Assembly (NCBI GenBank): GCA_030536575.1
Contig: JAUNPS010000008.1
Span: 1 to 64,000, forward strand
DNA length: 64,000 nt
From: Eubacteriales bacterium
GTDB lineage: Bacteria; Bacillota; Clostridia; Lachnospirales; Lachnospiraceae
Reading direction: 5' to 3'
This document shows, piece after piece, positions 1-9,600 of this stretch. The notes beneath the pieces were generated by a model. The model did not search any database, was not told the DNA's origin, and was given only the letters and a program-made list of their open reading frames with translations. Position numbers and translations under genes: made by a program. Position 1 is the first letter of the stretch, and the number at the start of each line of letters is the position of its first letter.

Positions 1-53
1 CGTTCTTACGTACCTGAGCAGCTAAGTGCTCAGGTACTGTCTGAACAGTAACA
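1..53. repeat. Right end of a MITE-like palindromic element, cut by the window edge
   Basis: Bases 3-53 are identical to 28730-28780, and extending to base 1 gives one mismatch. The segment holds an 11-bp perfect stem (10-20 with 27-37, loop 21-26) overlapping a 6-bp stem (35-40 with 45-50). It ends in ACAGTAAC (45-52). In the second copy that octamer is the right terminal inverted repeat of a 141-bp unit, so this copy is probably the last third of such a unit. It lies about 40 bases upstream of the galK promoter. Confidence 0.8.
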
Positions 54-91
54 CAATCTCAATATTCTATAAATAATACCGAATATATTGA

Positions 92-120
92 TTGTATCTC
101 CTCATTTTTCTCACTATAAT
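92..120 (+). promoter_or_regulatory. Probable galK-galT promoter
   Basis: A TTGTAT box (92-97) and a perfect TATAAT (115-120) are separated by 17 bases, giving a sigma-A type promoter about 50 bases before the galK start. The -35 box matches consensus at only three positions. No clear operator is visible. Confidence 0.55.
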
Positions 121-169
121 CAAAGAAAACCGGAAATCATTTCCCCATATTCCCAGGAGGTACACATCC

Positions 170-1345
170 ATGAAACTTACCGAGATTAGACAATGCTTTG
201 AAGAAAAATTCGGCCAGGGCGGCGACATCCGCACCTACTTCGCCCCCGGCCGTGTCAACCTCATCGGCGAACACACCGACTACAACGGCGGCCACGTTTT
301 CCCCTGCGCCCTCACCATCGGCACCTACCTGCTCGCCCGCAAGCGCCCGGACAACAAGCTCCGCTTCTACTCCATGAACTTTGAAAAAACCGGCGTCATC
401 GAATCCACCCTGGAAGACCTGGCTCCTAAAACCGAAAAGAACTGGACTTCCTACCCCAAGGGCATGATCTGGACTTTTAATGGGAAAGGTTACCCCATCA
501 CCCAGGGCGTGGACATGGTTCTGTACGGGAACATCCCCAACGGCTCCGGACTCTCCTCCTCTGCCTCCGTCGAACTGGCCACCGGCGTCATGCTCCGTGA
601 CCTTTTCGGCTACGAAAATCTGACGAACACCGACCTCGCCTTATTCGGCCAGTATTCGGAAAACAATTACAACGGCGTCAACTGCGGGATCATGGATCAG
701 TTCGCCATTGCCATGGGCCAGAAAGACCAGGCCATTTTCCTGGACACCAGCGATCTGAGTTTCCAGTACGCCCCCATCAAGCTGGAAAATGCCAAGATCG
801 TCATTGCCTGCTCGAATAAAAAGCGCGGCCTTGGCGACTCCAAATACAATGAGCGCAGAAGCGAATGTGAAACTGCCCTCGCGGAAATCCAGAAAGTGAA
901 AGACGTTCCCAGCCTTGGCGCCCTGTCCATCGACGAATTTGAAGCCGTAAAAGACGCAATCAAAGACCCTGTCCGCCTGAAACGCGCACGCCACGCCGTA
1001 TATGAAAACCAGCGGACGATTCAGGCCGTAGAAGCTCTGAAACAGAACGACATTGCAAAATTCGGGAAATTAATGAACGACTCCCACGTTTCCCTGCGCG
1101 ACGACTACGAAGTGACCGGCATCGAGCTGGATACCCTGGTTGAGGAAGCCTGGGGCTGCGACGGCGTGATCGGTTCCCGCATGACGGGCGCGGGCTTTGG
1201 CGGATGCACGGTGAGCATTGTGGAAACGGACGCTATTGACCGCTTTATTCAGAAAGTCGGCGACGCCTATGAGAAAAAGATTGGCTATGCTGCGGACTTC
1301 TATGTGGTCGAGATCGGTGACGGCGCGGGTACGCTCGCAGAATAA
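170..1345 (+). CDS. galK: Galactokinase
   Basis: Phosphorylates alpha-D-galactose with ATP in the first committed step of the Leloir pathway, in the cytoplasm. The 391-residue protein has the galactokinase signature GRVNLIGEHTDY (about residues 27-38), the GHMP kinase ATP loop PNGSGLSSSAS (about 123-133), GIMDQ with the expected catalytic Asp (about 173-177), and a C-terminal TGAGFGG motif. The ATG at 170 is chosen because AGGAGG lies at 155-160; an in-frame upstream extension to 92 runs through the promoter and lacks family sequence. galT follows after 13 bases, so the two are surely co-transcribed. There is no galE or galactose transporter beside them. Confidence 0.96.
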   Translation: MKLTEIRQCFEEKFGQGGDIRTYFAPGRVNLIGEHTDYNGGHVFPCALTIGTYLLARKRPDNKLRFYSMNFEKTGVIESTLEDLAPKTEKNWTSYPKGMIWTFNGKGYPITQGVDMVLYGNIPNGSGLSSSASVELATGVMLRDLFGYENLTNTDLALFGQYSENNYNGVNCGIMDQFAIAMGQKDQAIFLDTSDLSFQYAPIKLENAKIVIACSNKKRGLGDSKYNERRSECETALAEIQKVKDVPSLGALSIDEFEAVKDAIKDPVRLKRARHAVYENQRTIQAVEALKQNDIAKFGKLMNDSHVSLRDDYEVTGIELDTLVEEAWGCDGVIGSRMTGAGFGGCTVSIVETDAIDRFIQKVGDAYEKKIGYAADFYVVEIGDGAGTLAE

Positions 1346-1358
1346 GGGGGAAAACGTC

Positions 1359-2852
1359 ATGTTTTACAGCAGTATCAAGAAGCTGGTGCAGTATGGATTG
1401 GAAACCGGATTGATTTCCGAAGAAGACCGCATTTATACCACGAACCGTCTTCTGGAAGTTCTGGGCGAAGAATCCTATGAAGAGCCGGAAGAATCTTTTG
1501 AGCATGTGGATTTGGAAGAAACTCTCGCGGAACTGCTTGATTTTGCCGCTGAAAAGGGGCTCCTGGAAAGCAACAGCGTAGTTTACCGCGACCTGTTTGA
1601 CACAAAGCTGATGGGCTGTCTGGTTCCCCGGCCCAGCGAAGTCCAGGCGAAGTTCGCCGCACTCTATCAGGAAGACCCGAAAAAGGCTACCGACTATTTT
1701 TACAAATTGAGCCAGGATACCGATTACATTCGGCGCTACCGGATTAAAAAAGATATGCGCTGGAAGGTTGACAGCGAATACGGGGAGATTGATATTTCAA
1801 TCAATCTTTCGAAACCTGAAAAAGACCCTAAGGCCATCGCCGCCGCGAAGCTGGCGAAACAGAGCGGCTACCCGAAGTGCCTGCTCTGTAAGGAAAATGT
1901 GGGTTACGCCGGGAGGGTAAACCATCCGGCCAGGCAGAATCACCGGACGATCCCGCTGACGATTAACGGCAGTCCCTGGGGATTCCAGTATTCGCCGTAT
2001 GTTTATTATAATGAGCATTGTATTTTATTTAACAATGAGCATATTCCGATGAAAATTGAGCGGGCTACCTTCGTAAAGCTGTTTGATTTCATTAAGCTTT
2101 TCCCGCATTATTTTATTGGGTCGAATGCGGATCTGCCGATTGTGGGCGGTTCGATTCTGAGCCATGACCATTACCAGGGCGGAAATTATACCTTTGCCAT
2201 GGCGAAGGCTCCCATTGAAAAACATGTGGAGATCAAAGGCTATGAGGATGTGGAAGCCGGAATTGTGAAATGGCCATTGTCTGTGATCCGGATCCGCCAC
2301 AAGGATGCGGACCGGCTGACGGATCTGGCGGAACATATTCTGAACTGCTGGCGCGGGTACACGGATGAAGATGCGTTCATTTTCGCGGAAACTGATGGGG
2401 AGCCACATAATACGATTACCCCGATTGCCCGGAAGGTGGGCGATTTCTTTGAGCTGGATCTGGCCCTGCGCAATAACATCACTACGGAGGAATGCCCTCT
2501 GGGCTTTTACCATCCTCACGCGCAGTACCATCATATCAAGAAGGAGAATATCGGCCTGATCGAAGTGATGGGGCTGGCGGTGCTTCCGGCGCGGCTGAAG
2601 GATGAGATGCAGCTCCTTGCCGAGTATCTCCTGAATGGAAGCGATATCCGCTCCAATGAGGTTTTGGAGAAGCATGCGGATTGGGTGGAGGACTTCCTTC
2701 CGAAGCATCCGGAATTGAATGGGGAGAATGTGATGGAGATTCTGAAAGAGGAGATTGGGAAGGTCTTTGTTGGGGTTCTGGAGGATGCGGGGGTTTATAA
2801 ATGTACGCCGCAGGGCCGGGAGGCTTTTCTGAAATTTATTCATACGCTGTAA
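1359..2852 (+). CDS. galT: UDP-glucose--hexose-1-phosphate uridylyltransferase (class II GalT)
   Basis: Exchanges UMP between UDP-glucose and galactose-1-phosphate, the second Leloir step. At 497 residues it is the long class II form found in Firmicutes rather than the roughly 350-residue E. coli type. A His-rich SHDHYQGG motif sits in mid-protein where class I enzymes have HPHGQ. The ATG at 1359 follows GGGGG at 1346-1350 and the galK stop by 13 bases; the reading frame is open further back inside galK, but that part has no family similarity. A strong terminator follows at once, so galKT forms a closed two-gene unit. Confidence 0.95.
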   Translation: MFYSSIKKLVQYGLETGLISEEDRIYTTNRLLEVLGEESYEEPEESFEHVDLEETLAELLDFAAEKGLLESNSVVYRDLFDTKLMGCLVPRPSEVQAKFAALYQEDPKKATDYFYKLSQDTDYIRRYRIKKDMRWKVDSEYGEIDISINLSKPEKDPKAIAAAKLAKQSGYPKCLLCKENVGYAGRVNHPARQNHRTIPLTINGSPWGFQYSPYVYYNEHCILFNNEHIPMKIERATFVKLFDFIKLFPHYFIGSNADLPIVGGSILSHDHYQGGNYTFAMAKAPIEKHVEIKGYEDVEAGIVKWPLSVIRIRHKDADRLTDLAEHILNCWRGYTDEDAFIFAETDGEPHNTITPIARKVGDFFELDLALRNNITTEECPLGFYHPHAQYHHIKKENIGLIEVMGLAVLPARLKDEMQLLAEYLLNGSDIRSNEVLEKHADWVEDFLPKHPELNGENVMEILKEEIGKVFVGVLEDAGVYKCTPQGREAFLKFIHTL

Positions 2853-2857
2853 GCGGG

Positions 2858-2886
2858 TCACAGGCGGAGACGCCTGTGATTTTTTT
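2858..2886 (+). terminator. Intrinsic terminator of galKT
   Basis: A perfect 9-bp stem (2858-2866 with 2871-2879) closes on a GAGA tetraloop and is followed by seven T residues (2880-2886), starting six bases after the galT stop. Confidence 0.95.
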
Positions 2887-3191
2887 GCGCGGGCGGCGGC
2901 GTATGCCATTGGCGCACTTTTTGCGCGGGACGAGGCGGAACGCTGATGCCGTGATAACGGTCGAAATTCACAAAGTGTGGTTCGTCCCGCTGCAAATGCC
3001 GTCGGAATTGGTCGATGGAATTTTCTTGCATATCCCCTGAAAACATGCTATGGTTTAACTGTCATCTGCGGCAACTTTCCTGCTGCCTCGATTTCATTTC
3101 TCAAACCGTTCGGTTTGGAATCTTTTATTCAGCGCTTCTTTTCGAAGCATTTTTCACACAACCATTTTATTTTTATAAGGAGTGACCTGCC
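2887..3191. other. Gene-free stretch between galT and the Rpn-like gene
   Basis: About 300 bases without a convincing gene. Short open frames exist on both strands but none has a ribosome binding site or recognisable sequence. The last 80 bases are T-rich and presumably carry the promoter for the gene at 3192, although no good -35/-10 pair stands out. AAGGAG at 3177-3182 is that gene's ribosome binding site. Confidence 0.5.
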
Positions 3192-4331
3192 ATGGCAAAA
3201 ACTTTACGGGAACGTTTTCCCAACATCCGCACAAGAACGGAGGTGCTGGAGGAGATCCGACGCACGGCACATCTGAACGATACTTTTCTGACATGGACCG
3301 AGGAGCAGCAAACAGAATTTCTGGATTTCTGCACCGGGGTGAGGGGCATTAAGATGCTCTATGATTCTTTCTTTAAAGAAATTATGAATCCTTCCACGAC
3401 GCCGGAGCGGCTGGAAGAATTCCTTTCGCTGCTCCTTGGACGGAAGGTGACGATTGTTGAGGTACTTCCGAATGATAATACGCGCATTGCGGATGAAGGC
3501 ACGCTTCTGGTTACGGATATGATCGTGAAGCTGGAGGATGGAAGCATTGCGAATGTGGAGGTGCAGAAGGTGGGCTATGCGTTTCCCGGACAGCGGTGCG
3601 CCTGCTACTCGGCGGACATGCTTCTGCGGCAATATAAGAAATCCCGCAGCAACCGCGAGAAAAAATTTAGCTATAAGGATATCAAGGACGTTTATACCAT
3701 TGTCCTTTACGCGAAAAGTCCAAGGGAGTTTAAAAAATTTCCGAATAGCTATGTCCATTTCTTCCAGCAGCATTCAAATACCGGACTGAAAATGAAAATG
3801 CTGCAAAAATTTATTCTGATCCCTCTTGACATCTTCCGGAAAGTCCGGCAGAATAGAGGTATCAGGAACCGGTTGGACGCATGGCTGACGTTTCTGGCGG
3901 AGGATGACCCGGAGGTGATTCTGGATCTGATCGAGCGTTATCAGGACTTCTCAGCTATGTATGAGCAGGCATATGCAATATGCAGAAATATGGAGAATGT
4001 TATGGGATTTTTTTCGGATGAATTGAAAATTTTGGATCGGAATACGGCGCAGTATATGATCGATGAGATGCAGGTGGAGCTTGAACAGAAGAAGGCGGAG
4101 CTGGCTCAGCATGAAGAGGAATTGGCACAGAATAAAGCGTTGTTGGCTCAGCAGGAGACATCGTTAGTTCAGCAAAAGGAGGCGCTAGCTCAGCAGGACG
4201 AACTCCTCGCTCAGCGAGATCAAAAACTAGCTCAGCAGAACGAAATGCTCGCCCAAAAAGACAAACTCCTCGCCCAACAAGCCCAAGAACTCGCCCGCCT
4301 AACCGCCCTCCTCAACCACCAAACCCCCTAA
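3192..4331 (+). CDS. Rpn/PD-(D/E)XK nuclease family transposase-like protein with heptad-repeat tail
   Basis: The first 290 or so residues match the PD-(D/E)XK nuclease family transposase group related to Rpn recombination-promoting nucleases. Visible motifs are MLYDSFFKEIM near residue 55 and a nuclease-like core with TDMIVKLEDG then NVEVQ (about 108-123). Such proteins typically nick or cut DNA and are often strain-variable. The last 84 residues are about twelve seven-residue units built on LAQ, predicted to be a coiled coil. The ATG at 3192 has AAGGAG nine bases upstream. The gene stands alone between galKT and the maltodextrin locus and has no flanking inverted repeats that I can see. Its biological role cannot be read from sequence. 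Confidence 0.8.
   Translation: MAKTLRERFPNIRTRTEVLEEIRRTAHLNDTFLTWTEEQQTEFLDFCTGVRGIKMLYDSFFKEIMNPSTTPERLEEFLSLLLGRKVTIVEVLPNDNTRIADEGTLLVTDMIVKLEDGSIANVEVQKVGYAFPGQRCACYSADMLLRQYKKSRSNREKKFSYKDIKDVYTIVLYAKSPREFKKFPNSYVHFFQQHSNTGLKMKMLQKFILIPLDIFRKVRQNRGIRNRLDAWLTFLAEDDPEVILDLIERYQDFSAMYEQAYAICRNMENVMGFFSDELKILDRNTAQYMIDEMQVELEQKKAELAQHEEELAQNKALLAQQETSLVQQKEALAQQDELLAQRDQKLAQQNEMLAQKDKLLAQQAQELARLTALLNHQTP
4077..4328 (+). repeat. Tandem 21-base coding repeat (LAQ heptads)
   Basis: About twelve imperfect 21-base units encode seven-residue repeats with Leu-Ala-Gln at fixed positions. Early and middle units use GCT CAG for Ala-Gln, while the last three or four use GCC CAA or GCC CGC and are C-rich. 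The protein period is preserved while the codons differ, so the heptads are kept by selection or the array mixes units of different age. Confidence 0.85.
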
Positions 4332-4334
4332 CCC

Positions 4335-4353
4335 GGCTGCGCCCCGCGCAGCC
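4335..4353. terminator. Hairpin between two convergent genes
   Basis: A 7-bp GC-rich perfect stem (4335-4341 with 4347-4353) fills the 25 bases between the stops of the Rpn-like gene (+) and the HAD gene (-). It lacks a T-run on either strand, so it may act as a weak bidirectional terminator. Confidence 0.5.
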
Positions 4354-4356
4354 ACC

Positions 4357-5097
4357 CTACTCCCCCACCAAAATCATCCCCACCTCCCCCATATCCACCC
4401 TCTCCAAAACAAAATCCGCCCTCGGCTCCTCCCCCATCGGCGAAAGCCCCGACCTCACAAACAACGTCGCCAACCCCACCCCCTTCGCCCCATCAATATC
4501 ACACACCCCATCATTCCCCACCATAACCGCCCTCTCCCTCACAATCCCATATCTCCCCAAAAGCCCCTCAAAAAACCGCTCATCCGGCTTCCGGCACCCA
4601 AAATCCGACGAAAGAAAAATCCCGTCAAAGAACCCCTCCAACCCCAATGCCCGCATCTCATACTCCGTAAAAATCCTCTGCGCATTGGAAAGCAGATACA
4701 CCTTGCTCCCACTCCCCTTCACCTTCTCCAGCATCCCCCTCGTTCCCTCATACAACCGCAGATAATCCGTCGACAGCACCCGAAAAAGCTGGCCGGTATA
4801 GACCGCCAGCTCCCTCTTCGCTTTCACACCCTTCTCCTCAAAAAGCCGCTGAAACACCCGTTCCACCTGCATCTCCGGATAAACCTCATAAGCCATGCCG
4901 CGTGCTGCCCCGCTCTCCCCGGCCATCTCCTCAGCAATCCGCCGATAAGCCTCCTTCAGTTCCCCAGCCCTGTAACACGCCCCATAATATCCATAAAACA
5001 ACGCCAGCTTCTCCCACAGCTCCGCCTTCTCCTCATCCGTATGAATCTCCGCCAGCGTCCCATAAAAATCAAAAATACAAGCCTCAAACCTGGGCAT
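4357..5097 (-). CDS. HAD-superfamily hydrolase
   Basis: A 246-residue soluble HAD hydrolase. Motif I reads DFYGTL near residue 10, so the second Asp used as general acid by HAD phosphatases is Tyr, as in L-2-haloacid dehalogenase-like members. Motif II Ser is in LLSNAQ, motif III Lys in CRKPDERFF, and motif IV is GNDGVCDIDGA with conserved acids. The ATG at 5097 lies inside the end of malQ (14-base overlap) and has GGGAGG eight bases upstream; an earlier in-frame ATG at 5115 lacks a site. It is the last gene of the maltodextrin operon. A sugar-phosphate substrate would fit the context but is inference. Confidence 0.85.
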   Translation of the reverse strand: MPRFEACIFDFYGTLAEIHTDEEKAELWEKLALFYGYYGACYRAGELKEAYRRIAEEMAGESGAARGMAYEVYPEMQVERVFQRLFEEKGVKAKRELAVYTGQLFRVLSTDYLRLYEGTRGMLEKVKGSGSKVYLLSNAQRIFTEYEMRALGLEGFFDGIFLSSDFGCRKPDERFFEGLLGRYGIVRERAVMVGNDGVCDIDGAKGVGLATLFVRSGLSPMGEEPRADFVLERVDMGEVGMILVGE

Positions 5098-6601
5098 GCT
5101 TCCGACACCTCCCATAAGTCTCCGTCACCTTACGAATCTCCTCCAAAAGCTCCGTCGTCACCTCCCCCTCCTTCAGCCTCCACTTCCAGTTCTTCCCCAG
5201 CGTCGACGGCGTATTCATCCTCGCCCGGCTGTCATACCCCAGATAATCCTGCATCGGAATCATACACAAATCCGCCACACTGCTCATCGCCAGGTAAATC
5301 ATCTCCTTATAGATCTTCCGGCTCCCAATCCACTGATTATGCAGGTAATCCCGCACCATCTGCCGCTCCTCCTCCGAAATCTCCAAAAACCAGGAACAAA
5401 GCGTCTCATTGTCATGGGTTCCCGTATACACCACACAATTCCGCTCAAAATTATGCGGAAGATAATCGCTGGCATTCCCCGTATCCCGGCTGTCAAACGC
5501 AAACTCCAGCACCTTCATATTCGGAAACCCGCTCTCCCGCACAAGCGCCCGCACCGAATCCGTCATAAATCCCAGATCCTCCGCAATAATCCGCTTCTGC
5601 CCCAGCCTCTCCCGAATCTTCCAAAACAACTCCATCCCCGGCCCCTTCTCCCAGTGGCCGTTCTCCGCCGTCAAATCCCCGTAAGGAATCGCATAATACT
5701 CATCAAATCCCCGGAAATGATCGATCCGCACCACATCATAAAGCTCAAAACAGCACGCAATCCGCTTCACCCACCAGTCATACCCCTGGCTGCGGTGATA
5801 GTCCCACCGGTACAGCGGGTTCCCCCACAACTGCCCCGTCTCCGAAAACGCATCCGGCGGGCACCCCGCCACCGCATACGGCGTATTCGTCTCATCCAAC
5901 TGGAACAGCTCCGGACTCGCCCAGGTATCCGCACTGTCAAAGGCCACATAGATCGGAATATCCCCAATGATCTCGACACCCTGCGCATTCGCATACTCCT
6001 TTAACTGCATCCACTGTTCCCGGAACTTAAACTGCAAATACTTATAAAACTCAATCTCAAAATACAGCTCCCTCCGGTAATAATCCAGCGCAAAGCCCCA
6101 CCGCAGCCGGATATCCTCCGGCCACTCCTTCCAGCTCTTTCCCTCAAAGAAATCCTTCACCGCCATAAACAGCGCATAATCCTCCAGCCACCAGCCGTTG
6201 CACCAGCAGAAATCATGAAATGCCCGGTTCTCCGCAATGTTGCTGCGCTCATACGCCTTCCTAAGCAGCTTAAAACGCTCCTCATACAGCTTCCCATAAT
6301 CCACAGACTGAGGATTTTTCCCAAAATCCGCCGCGTCGCACTCCTCCTTCGTCAGCACGCCCTCGGCGATCAAATCCTCCAGACTGATAAAATACGGATT
6401 CCCCGCAAACGTCGAAAACGACTGATACGGCGAATCCCCGTAACTCGTCGGCACCAGCGGCAGGATCTGCCAATAGCTCTGCCCCGCCTCCTTTAACTGA
6501 TCCACAAACTCATACGCACTCTTCGAAAAACACCCAATCCCGTACTTTGACGGCAAACTGCTGATCGGAAGCAGAATCCCGCTCGCTCTCTCTGTATTCA
6601 T
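5084..6601 (-). CDS. malQ: 4-alpha-glucanotransferase (amylomaltase, GH77)
   Basis: Transfers maltosyl and longer glucan chains between maltodextrins, releasing glucose, in the cytoplasm. The 505-residue protein opens with the family hallmark GILLPISSLPSKYGIG. It has the GH77 catalytic motifs: VRIDHFRGF (nucleophile Asp), IIAEDLG (acid/base Glu) and GTHDNETLCSW (third Asp). The ATG at 6601 is preceded by AAAGGAGAG and lies inside the 3' end of the debranching gene, overlapping it by 92 bases. Its own end overlaps the HAD gene by 14 bases. Together with the fusion enzyme upstream it would convert imported branched maltodextrins to glucose and linear glucans. Confidence 0.95.
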   Translation of the reverse strand: MNTERASGILLPISSLPSKYGIGCFSKSAYEFVDQLKEAGQSYWQILPLVPTSYGDSPYQSFSTFAGNPYFISLEDLIAEGVLTKEECDAADFGKNPQSVDYGKLYEERFKLLRKAYERSNIAENRAFHDFCWCNGWWLEDYALFMAVKDFFEGKSWKEWPEDIRLRWGFALDYYRRELYFEIEFYKYLQFKFREQWMQLKEYANAQGVEIIGDIPIYVAFDSADTWASPELFQLDETNTPYAVAGCPPDAFSETGQLWGNPLYRWDYHRSQGYDWWVKRIACCFELYDVVRIDHFRGFDEYYAIPYGDLTAENGHWEKGPGMELFWKIRERLGQKRIIAEDLGFMTDSVRALVRESGFPNMKVLEFAFDSRDTGNASDYLPHNFERNCVVYTGTHDNETLCSWFLEISEEERQMVRDYLHNQWIGSRKIYKEMIYLAMSSVADLCMIPMQDYLGYDSRARMNTPSTLGKNWKWRLKEGEVTTELLEEIRKVTETYGRCRKHAQV

Positions 6602-9600
6602 CAACCTGTTCTCTCCTTTCCAATTCCCGATACACCCGCAGCATCTCGCCCACGCTCCACGCCTGCGCGTAGCAGCCCCTGGACTCCTCCGGCCATGCAC
6701 CGTCATAAATCTCCGCCGCCTGCCCGACACATCCTTCCCACAGGCTCTCCTCAAACCTGCGAAGCTTCTCTTTCACAAAAGCCAGACTCTTCTCCGGCTC
6801 CATCCATCGCAGCGCCGCCCGCAGATAAGCCCCAAGCGGGAACACCCAAACCGTTCCCTGATGATAAGCCAAATCCCGCTCCTTCTGCGGCCCGCAGCAA
6901 ACCGAACGAAACTGTGCGTCCCCCGGAGACAATGTCCGCATCCCATACGGCGTATACAATTCCTTTTCCAATACTTCCAGCGCCCGAAGCGCCTGTCTCT
7001 TCTTTGGCATCACAAACGGCAGGGACAGCGCCCAGACCTGATTACACCGAAGCTGCGTCTCCGCCCCGGCCTGGGACATTTCCACCGAAAGCACATCCTT
7101 AAAATATCCCTTGTCTTCCATCCAGAATTTATCCAGAAAACTCTTCTTCACCTTTTCCGCAAGGGCCCCGTATTCTGCACCCGCATCTCCCAAAAATTCC
7201 TCCAGAATCCGAAGCGCATTATACCAAAGCGCGTTCACCTCCACCGGCTTCCCATGCCTTGGCGTCGGAAGGATGTCCTCATACCGCACATCCATCCACG
7301 TCACCTGCTCCAGCCCTTTCCCGGCCGAAATCAGCCCGTCCGCATCCATGAAAATATGGAAATCCGTCCCCTTCCGATACCACCGGACAATATCCTCCAT
7401 CACCGGAAGCATGTCCCGCACAAACGGAAGATCCCCGGTATATTTCCAATACTCATACACCGCTTCGATAAACCACAGCGACGCATCCACCGTATTATAC
7501 AGCGGTTCCGTCTCTCCCTCCGGGAACAGATTCGGCATCAGCCCCTTCCGGCAATAGCGCGCAAAGGTCTCCAGAACGCTTTTCGCCCTCCCCGGCTGCC
7601 CCGCCGCAATCGCGCATCCGAAGACCGCGATCATCGTATCTCTTCCCCAATCGCAAAAAAACGGATACCCCGCCATAATGGAATCCCCACCGGTCGAGTC
7701 CCGCTTCACCAAAAACTGATCCGCACTCCGGGCAAGCCTGCGCGCCGCCGGGCTTCGGAAATCCGCCGCCGCATCCAGTTCCTTCAGCCGCTTCTTCTCC
7801 TCACAGATCAGTTTCAAAACCCCTGTCCGCCCAGGACGGTCACTGTAGACAAGCTCGCATTCCAAATCCCCGCCCCGGATCTCAAACCGGATTTCATGAT
7901 TTTTCACAACAGTTCCGACCGCATCCCGTCCGTCCCGCGCATCATACGGAAAATACAAATCCGTGATCCTCTGCTCAGGCATCCGCCGAAATGTTCCATT
8001 CGTCCGGTAATACAGGCACTTCCCGTCGCTTCGAATCGTCGATTCATCCGCAAAAAATTTCTGCGCTTCCCCCGGATGCTGATCCTTCCTGGCAAACTTC
8101 AGCAGCGGACACACCCGCAGAACCGCCGACGCCTTTTCCGGCGCATGAATCCGGTAACGGATTCCCACCGTATTTTCCTCATGAACCATCACAATCTGCT
8201 TCCGAACCGTAATCCCCTCCGCCTCAAATACCCATTCCGGAAGGTCGTCATAGGAAAACCTGCGCAGATACGGCGCATTGCTCTGATCTTTTTCTTTATC
8301 CAGATAGAACTGGGACGCAAAATCATACATCCCAGTTCCCGTTTCCAGCAGCTCCTGCACATTTGTCAGGTAATGATACCGGCAGTTCGGCGCTTTCTCT
8401 GAGCCCATCAGCAGCGCGTGGTCATTTCTCGTATTCGCACCATCCAAATCCATGGAACAATAGCCGCCCAATCCATTCGTCAGCAAAAAGCTATGCTCCC
8501 AGGGCTCTCCGAAAACCGTAACGCCCTGTGGTTCCACCGTAACCGCTTCCTCCGCATCCAGCCTCTTTGGCTTCGGGAGGGCACATTTCCCATCCGCCAA
8601 AAGCATCCTTTCCGCCTTCGGAAGCGTCACGGTGCACGCCTGATCCCGTGCAGAGTACACGACCCACAGCCGTTTCCACCGATCCGACGTCTTCCACGCA
8701 TCCATGGAAAACGCCACGCATCCCGGCTCCGTCTGATAAAACCGGATCTTCTCCGTCACCTTGGAATCCCGGCTCCAATATCCGGAAAACTGCCTGCGCA
8801 GTGTAAGCATCCCCTTATAGTAAGCAATCAGCTCCTCAAACTGATACATCCGTTCCCAGTCCAGCGCATTTAACGACGCCGGCGCATTGTAACTGTTCCC
8901 ATTCCCCAGCTTCGTCCGGCCCGCCTCTTCGCCCGCCTGGAAAAACACCGTTCCAAGGCAGGTCAGCACAATCCCCGCCGCGAACTTATTCGCCTGAAGA
9001 ACCTGCGCATCCTTCGCCGCAAAATCCGGCTTTTCTTTCAGCGTGTACTGCAATTTATCCCACAACGTCCAGTTGTCATGGGCCGATACATAGGAAATCG
9101 TCTGTCCCGGATTTTTCGGATGATAACCGCCCTTTCCGTCGCACCAGGCAAGGACGGCTGAAGCAATGTTTTCCTCCAGCCCTTTTACGCCATTCACAAA
9201 CCCGGCTTCCTTCGCCTCCATCACGCTTCCTTTGATCGCGTCTCTGGTATCGTCGTTAAAAATAGCAATGCCTTCGTCCAAAAGCTCCACATTTTTCTTA
9301 AGCGCCGGAACCGCATCCTCCGCCATCGCCGTATCCGTCCCGGCCCAGGGTTCCCCGTACATCAGAATGTTCTTCCCGTTCGGAAGCTCGTTTAAGCTGC
9401 GCCGGATCGCATTCATGGTCTGCACGTCATGCAGCCCCATCAGGTCAAACCGGAATCCGTCGATATGATATTCCCTGGCCCAGTAGCAGACCGAGTCGAT
9501 CATATAACGCCGGAACATTTCCCGTTCGCTGGCCGTATCATTGCCGCAGATCGAGCCGTTCGAATACGTCCCATCCGCATACTGCCGGTAATAATAATCC

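Noticed and set aside
92-169. N-terminal extension of galactokinase to an upstream ATG
   Set aside because: It runs through the -10 box, lacks family sequence, and AGGAGG sits correctly for the ATG at 170.
2887-3191. Small gene or ncRNA between galT and the Rpn-like gene
   Set aside because: No start with a ribosome site, no strong secondary structure and no terminator of its own.
4077-4328. CRISPR-like or non-coding tandem array
   Set aside because: The 21-base units are in frame, without spacers, and encode a regular heptad; it is part of a protein.
3192-4331. Complete insertion sequence around the Rpn-like gene
   Set aside because: No terminal inverted repeats or target duplications are visible on either side; the family name transposase does not imply an active element.
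8418-8873. Arg/Pro-rich open frames opposite the debranching enzyme and other minus-strand genes
   Set aside because: They are antisense frames kept open by GC-rich codons, with no ribosome sites or family similarity.
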